A stretch of 7,926 nt of DNA, from the NCBI GenBank assembly GCA_021731425.1, contig JAKFXJ010000033.1, positions 1 through 7,926 of the forward strand, in the 5' to 3' direction. The notes below the pieces were generated by a model. The model worked only from the letters and a program-made list of their open reading frames with translations. It had not been told where the DNA came from and did not search any database. Positions within the stretch are counted from its first letter, which is position 1. Every line of letters begins with the position of its first letter. Origin of the DNA: Limnohabitans sp. (GTDB lineage: Bacteria; Pseudomonadota; Gammaproteobacteria; Burkholderiales; Burkholderiaceae_C). The position numbers and the translations under genes were made by a program. Positions 5,769-7,926 of this stretch are shown piece by piece.

Positions 5769-7103
5769 TTAGGCGCTGATCTTCACGCTCTGGCCTTGGA
5801 TGACGGTGTGCGCGATCAAGCGCTCATCGCCCAACACGATCATGGCGAACAGCCATTCGGCCAGGGTCTCGGTTTGTGCGGTGCGCCTTGCCAGCAGGGG
5901 TGTGGCTTGGGGGTTGAGCACCACAAAATCGGCTTCGCAGCCGGGCAGCAGGTTACCGACTTTGCCAGCCAGGTCCAGCGCGGCGGCAGCGCCCGCTGTG
6001 TGTTGCCACCACAGCTGTTCGGGTGCCAGGCGGATGCCCGGACGACCCACACTTTGCCGAGCGACCGTGTAGGCCGCGTGCATGGTTTGAAAGGGGCTGA
6101 AGCTGGTGCCGCCACCCACATCGCTGGCCAGGCCATAGCGCAAACCGGCCGCGTCGGAAGCGAGGTAGTCGAAGAAACCACTGCCCAGAAACAGGTTGCT
6201 GGTGGGGCTGACGGCGGCGGTCGCGCCGACCTCGGCCATGCGGCGCCGGTCGGCCTCGTCCAGGTAAATGCAATGCGCATACACCGAGCGCTGGCGCAAG
6301 AGGCCAGCGCGGTCGTACACGTCCAAATAGCTGCGTGCCTCGGGGAACAGTTCGGTCACCCAGCGGATCTCGTCCAAGTTCTCGGCTACATGTGATTGGA
6401 TCCACACATCGGGAAACTGCTGCGCGATCTCGCCTGCGCCATGCAGCTGCTCGCGGGTGCTGGTGGGTGCAAAGCGGGGCGTGATGGCGTAGCCCAAGCG
6501 GTCCACGCCGTGCCAGCGGCGGATCAGGTCTTCGGTCTGGCGCAGGCTCAAAGCCGTGTCGGTGTCGCGCAGGCCGTCCGGGCTGTGGCGGTCTTGCAGC
6601 ACCTTGCCGGTGATCATGCGCAGATGGCGTTGTTGCGCCTCGGCCATGAAGGCATCGACCGACTCGGGGTGGGCCGTGGCAAAACACAGGGCGGTGGTCA
6701 CGCCGTGGCGCATCAGCTCGTCCAGAAAAAACGCGCTCACGTCGTGCGCGTAGGCCGGGTCGGCAAACTGTTTTTCATGCGGAAAGGTGTAGTACTCCAG
6801 CCAAGGCAACAGGCCCTCGGCGGGCGAGCCGATCACGTCGGTTTGTGGGTAGTGGATGTGGAGATCGACAAAGCCGGGCGCGATGCACAGGCCGGGCCAG
6901 TGGGTCACGGGCAGGTCGGGGTACTGCGGGGCCAGTTCGCGGTAGGGGCCAATGGCCTGGATGCGCACGATGCCGTCGGCTTCGCGAGCGGTCACCAGCA
7001 GGCCGTCACTTTCGTGGGAGGCTTGTGGCTGGCTCGGGTCGGGAAACCAGAGCAGGCTGGCTCGCCAAGCTTGGCATTCGGTCAGATGGGGGGCTTGGCG
7101 CAT
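5769..7103 (-). CDS. guaD: Guanine deaminase
   Basis: 444-aa zinc amidohydrolase that converts guanine to xanthine and ammonia in purine salvage and catabolism. The family motif APGFVDLHIHYPQ supplies two metal-binding histidines (H82, H84); further ligands or catalytic residues are H238 in QSHVAEN, H277 in AHCIYLDEAD and D328 in ASDVGGGTSFS. The substrate-loop segment with YTFPHEKQFAD is also typical of guanine deaminases rather than of chlorohydrolases. Length is normal. I chose the ATG at 7103; an in-frame GTG at 7136 would add 11 residues, and neither start has a clear ribosome-binding site, so the start is uncertain. It is divergent from a nucleoside-type ABC transporter gene, supporting a role in using imported purines. 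Confidence 0.93.
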   Translation of the reverse strand: MRQAPHLTECQAWRASLLWFPDPSQPQASHESDGLLVTAREADGIVRIQAIGPYRELAPQYPDLPVTHWPGLCIAPGFVDLHIHYPQTDVIGSPAEGLLPWLEYYTFPHEKQFADPAYAHDVSAFFLDELMRHGVTTALCFATAHPESVDAFMAEAQQRHLRMITGKVLQDRHSPDGLRDTDTALSLRQTEDLIRRWHGVDRLGYAITPRFAPTSTREQLHGAGEIAQQFPDVWIQSHVAENLDEIRWVTELFPEARSYLDVYDRAGLLRQRSVYAHCIYLDEADRRRMAEVGATAAVSPTSNLFLGSGFFDYLASDAAGLRYGLASDVGGGTSFSPFQTMHAAYTVARQSVGRPGIRLAPEQLWWQHTAGAAAALDLAGKVGNLLPGCEADFVVLNPQATPLLARRTAQTETLAEWLFAMIVLGDERLIAHTVIQGQSVKISA

Positions 7104-7259
7104 GGGTCGGTCGGGCGTGAATACGGGGATAAACACCCGGGAAAAGGGGGTGTTGGCAGTGGTACATTGTGCGGCAATCTCATGGCTTGCAAGGCTCGGG
7201 CCAATGCTTTCGGCACGGACTTTGCAGGAGACTTATTCAGATATTCCATCCCACCCGAC
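7104..7259. promoter_or_regulatory. Divergent intergenic region between guaD and the ABC transporter gene
   Basis: No gene is seen here. It holds an inverted repeat AACACCC (7132-7138) - 9 nt - GGGTGTT (7148-7154) just upstream of the guaD ATG, a smaller ATTG-5 nt-CAAT (7166-7178), and the 8-bp palindrome CTTGCAAG (7186-7193). These are candidate operator sites for a shared regulator, but I see no convincing -35/-10 pair in either direction and no recognisable riboswitch. The larger repeat overlaps the alternative GTG start of guaD at 7136. Confidence 0.35.
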
Positions 7260-7916
7260 ATGACCACACCCCTCTTGTCTCTGCAGGGCATCACCAAACG
7301 CTACCCGGGCGTGGTGGCCAACCAGGACGTGTCGCTGACCGTGATGCCCGGGCAGGCCCATGCCGTGCTGGGTGAAAACGGTGCGGGCAAGTCCACCTTG
7401 ATGAAAATCATCTACGGCTCGGTCAAACCCGATGAGGGCCGAGTCCTGTTCAATGGCCAGCCGGTCAATATTCGCAACCCACAAGAAGCCCGCAAGCTGG
7501 GCATCAGCATGGTGTTTCAGCACTTCAGCCTGTTTGACACGCTCACCGTGGCCGAAAACGTGTGGCTGGGTCTGGACAAGTCACTCAGCCTGGCCGAAGT
7601 CACCCAGCGCATTGTGGCCAAGGCCAGCGAATACGGCTTGGACCTGGAGCCCGAGCGCCCGGTGCACACCCTGAGCGTGGGCGAGATGCAGCGGGTCGAG
7701 ATCATTCGAGCGCTCTTGACCGAGCCCAAGCTCCTGATTTTGGATGAGCCGACTTCGGTGTTGACGCCTCAAGCGGTCGAGAAGTTGTTTGTGGTGCTGC
7801 TCAAGCTGGTCAGCCAGGGCGTCAGCATTTTGTACATCTCGCACAAGCTGCACGAAATCCGGGCGCTGTGCAGCGCCTGCACGGTGCTGAGTGGCGGCAA
7901 GGTAACGGGCGTGTGA
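7260..7916 (+). CDS. Nucleoside/sugar-type ABC transporter ATP-binding protein, first ATPase domain only
   Basis: 218 codons before a stop, encoding a complete first nucleotide-binding domain: Walker A GENGAGKST (38-46), Q-loop at Q87 in MVFQHFSLF, signature LSVGEMQRVEI (138-148), Walker B LLILDEPTS (158-166) and H-loop H195. The pattern, notably QHFSLF and LSVGEMQRVEI, points to the ATPase of BMP-type nucleoside uptake systems, which normally has two such domains in about 510 aa. The TGA at 7914-7916 lies where the family usually reads on, and the next in-frame codons are Asn-Pro-Arg, which fit the expected continuation if TGA replaced a cysteine TGC. It is thus either a nonsense mutation or a sequence error near the end. 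I chose the ATG at 7260 because family homology begins right after it (LLSLQGITKRYPG); there is no ribosome-binding site, as GGAG at 7227-7230 is too far away. Divergent to guaD, it suggests purine or nucleoside import. Confidence 0.85.
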   Translation: MTTPLLSLQGITKRYPGVVANQDVSLTVMPGQAHAVLGENGAGKSTLMKIIYGSVKPDEGRVLFNGQPVNIRNPQEARKLGISMVFQHFSLFDTLTVAENVWLGLDKSLSLAEVTQRIVAKASEYGLDLEPERPVHTLSVGEMQRVEIIRALLTEPKLLILDEPTSVLTPQAVEKLFVVLLKLVSQGVSILYISHKLHEIRALCSACTVLSGGKVTGV

Positions 7917-7926
7917 AACCCGCGGG

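Noticed and set aside
6396..7259. Plus-strand upstream extension in frame with the ABC ATPase
   Set aside because: The frame is open because of codon bias opposite guaD. Family homology begins only after the ATG at 7260.
7137..7259. Purine riboswitch or other structured RNA before the ABC transporter gene
   Set aside because: I could not identify conserved riboswitch core elements; only short, unrelated dyads are present.

Overview
The window looks like chromosomal DNA from a betaproteobacterium of the order Burkholderiales, most likely Comamonadaceae. This rests on G+C-rich coding sequence with strong third-position bias, and on the combination of a two-subunit indolepyruvate:ferredoxin oxidoreductase with a divergent LysR regulator and a guanine deaminase next to a nucleoside-type ABC transporter. 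The family assignment is an inference from protein style and gene order; no 16S or other marker is present. Both outer genes are cut, so this may be a short contig or contig fragment.

Layout. Positions 1-3409 (minus strand) hold iorB (cut at the left edge) and iorA, an operon for coenzyme A- and ferredoxin-dependent oxidation of aryl-pyruvates, the keto acids of aromatic amino acids. A 96-bp AT-rich divergent region (3410-3505) separates it from a LysR-type regulator (3506-4453, plus), whose stop overlaps the start of a small thioredoxin-like gene (4450-4788). A hairpin follows. Then comes a lower-G+C two-gene cassette, higB-higA (4865-5462), a toxin-antitoxin pair with a well-formed promoter, an operator-like inverted repeat and an apparently leaderless toxin mRNA. 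Convergent to it are a 77-aa protein with an oxidoreductase-like CCGxGC/CVW motif (5482-5715, minus) and guanine deaminase (5769-7103, minus). A divergent region of about 156 bp leads to the first ATPase domain of a nucleoside/sugar-type ABC transporter (7260-7916, plus).

How the genes fit together. IorAB would convert indolepyruvate or phenylpyruvate to the arylacetyl-CoA and reduce ferredoxin, and the LysR protein is the obvious candidate regulator. GuaD with the ABC transporter suggests purine or nucleoside uptake and salvage. HigBA is a self-contained accessory cassette between these two metabolic loci.

Quality signals. The first 46 bases are a perfect palindrome inside the iorB reading frame, most simply a fold-back artefact at a sequence end. 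The ABC ATPase stops ten bases before the right end at a TGA where the family would normally read on, followed in frame by residues that fit the expected continuation. I found no RNA genes, CRISPR array, insertion sequence or clearly undescribed multi-gene system.
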